DNA of 64,000 bases from positions 186,001 through 250,000 of the forward strand of contig CBDEFR010000008.1 of assembly GCA_965237505.1 (NCBI GenBank). The letters run 5' to 3'. Shown one piece after another: positions 63,750-64,000 of this stretch (position 1 is the first letter of the stretch; each line of letters begins with the position of its first letter). The translations under genes were made by a program, and so were the position numbers. Under the pieces are notes generated by a model that ran no database searches, had not been told where the DNA came from, and saw only the letters and a list, made by a program, of their open reading frames with translations. Source of the DNA: NVTR01 sp965237505 (GTDB lineage: Bacteria > Pseudomonadota > Alphaproteobacteria > Rhodobacterales > Rhodobacteraceae).

Positions 63750-64000
63750 TTAGAAGCCTTTGGTGCGTCGGCCACTCGCCAATTGTCTGCATTTTGAAGT
63801 CTAATTATTGTTTTGTTCTAGACCGGATTTTTGCGTTCAACCCGACTTCGGTAAAACAGGTTTGACCGGCCAGTGGCCCTCGCAATTTCGCATCCAATCG
63901 GCTGTCCCGGCGTTGGCACGCGCGCGCATTAGATTGAAGTTCCGTCACCCTGCACATCTCAATTTATTAGATCAACGTTAGATCATTCCCAACGAGTCAC
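63750..64000. other. Right-edge intergenic segment
   Basis: About 250 bp in which I see no gene, RNA, clear terminator or IS end. Confidence 0.5.

Overview
The window looks like chromosomal DNA of an IS-rich marine alphaproteobacterium of the Rhodobacterales (Roseobacter-type). The grounds are: ethylmalonyl-CoA pathway genes (crotonyl-CoA carboxylase/reductase, ethylmalonyl-CoA mutase, mesaconyl-CoA hydratase, malyl-CoA thioesterase), the sdhCDAB - mdh - sucCD - sucAB - lpd order, NnrU, a TIGR02300/FYDLN protein, a LuxI/LuxR pair, and repeated intergenic TTGCAAAAATATCC-type motifs. About 20 kb of the 64 kb is mobile DNA, and several host genes are broken.

Layout. 1-2.6 kb: a partial gene and two tandem, decayed IS630 copies. 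2.6-12.1 kb: ccrA, an acyltransferase, a small secreted-protein gene split by an IS1595-type element (A) that carries a ClpP-like protease, then ecm, a HAD phosphatase, a lipoprotein and deoD. 12.1-22.4 kb: a DUF1989 gene split by a plain IS1595 element (D) plus a 272-bp MITE, followed by a nested transposon. The outer IS1595 element (B) carries a small protein, a retropepsin-like protease and a small basic protein. Into it inserted a MITE-bounded composite (holding an istA fragment that is itself split by a second IS630 type) and another IS1595 element (C, with zinc-ribbon, unknown and DUF1828-like cargo), which in turn holds an IS3. Each IS1595 layer and the IS3 have matching target duplications, and removing the layers restores the reading frames. 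22.4-25.8 kb: an sdhB relic, an IS21 and a truncated dihydrofolate-reductase-like gene.

25.8-48.0 kb is central carbon metabolism: sdhB, DUF3052, lipoprotein, sdhA, sdhD, sdhC; a DUF1194 gene; the mch-nnrU-mcl2 operon; a frameshifted TauE; mdh; an EF-hand protein with an in-frame stop; an mdh relic; IS630 copy 3; sucC; a sucD 5' relic; a higBA toxin-antitoxin pair; sucD, sucA, sucB, lpd. 48-50.2 kb: GntR regulator, metallopeptidase, TIGR02300 protein, tRNA-Ala. 50.2-53.6 kb: a soxB relic, IS1380 and IS630 copy 4. 53.6-58.2 kb: a glycan locus (two GT4, a Gfo/Idh oxidoreductase, a GT2-like enzyme). 58.3-64 kb: gcdH, gabT, bioY, luxI, luxR and a frameshifted autoinducer-binding-only protein.

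How it fits together. The ethylmalonyl-CoA genes feed C2 units through mesaconyl- and malyl-CoA into the TCA enzymes encoded next to them. Three ethylmalonyl-CoA promoters share a 16-bp motif. sucC and the GntR gene share a TGTGATCACA operator. sdhC, mdh and sucC each have a TTAGCGCTAA-like site. The most unusual content is the set of IS1595-family transposons carrying different accessory genes, two of them proteases of unrelated catalytic classes, together with a MITE pair that has moved a cargo as a composite transposon.
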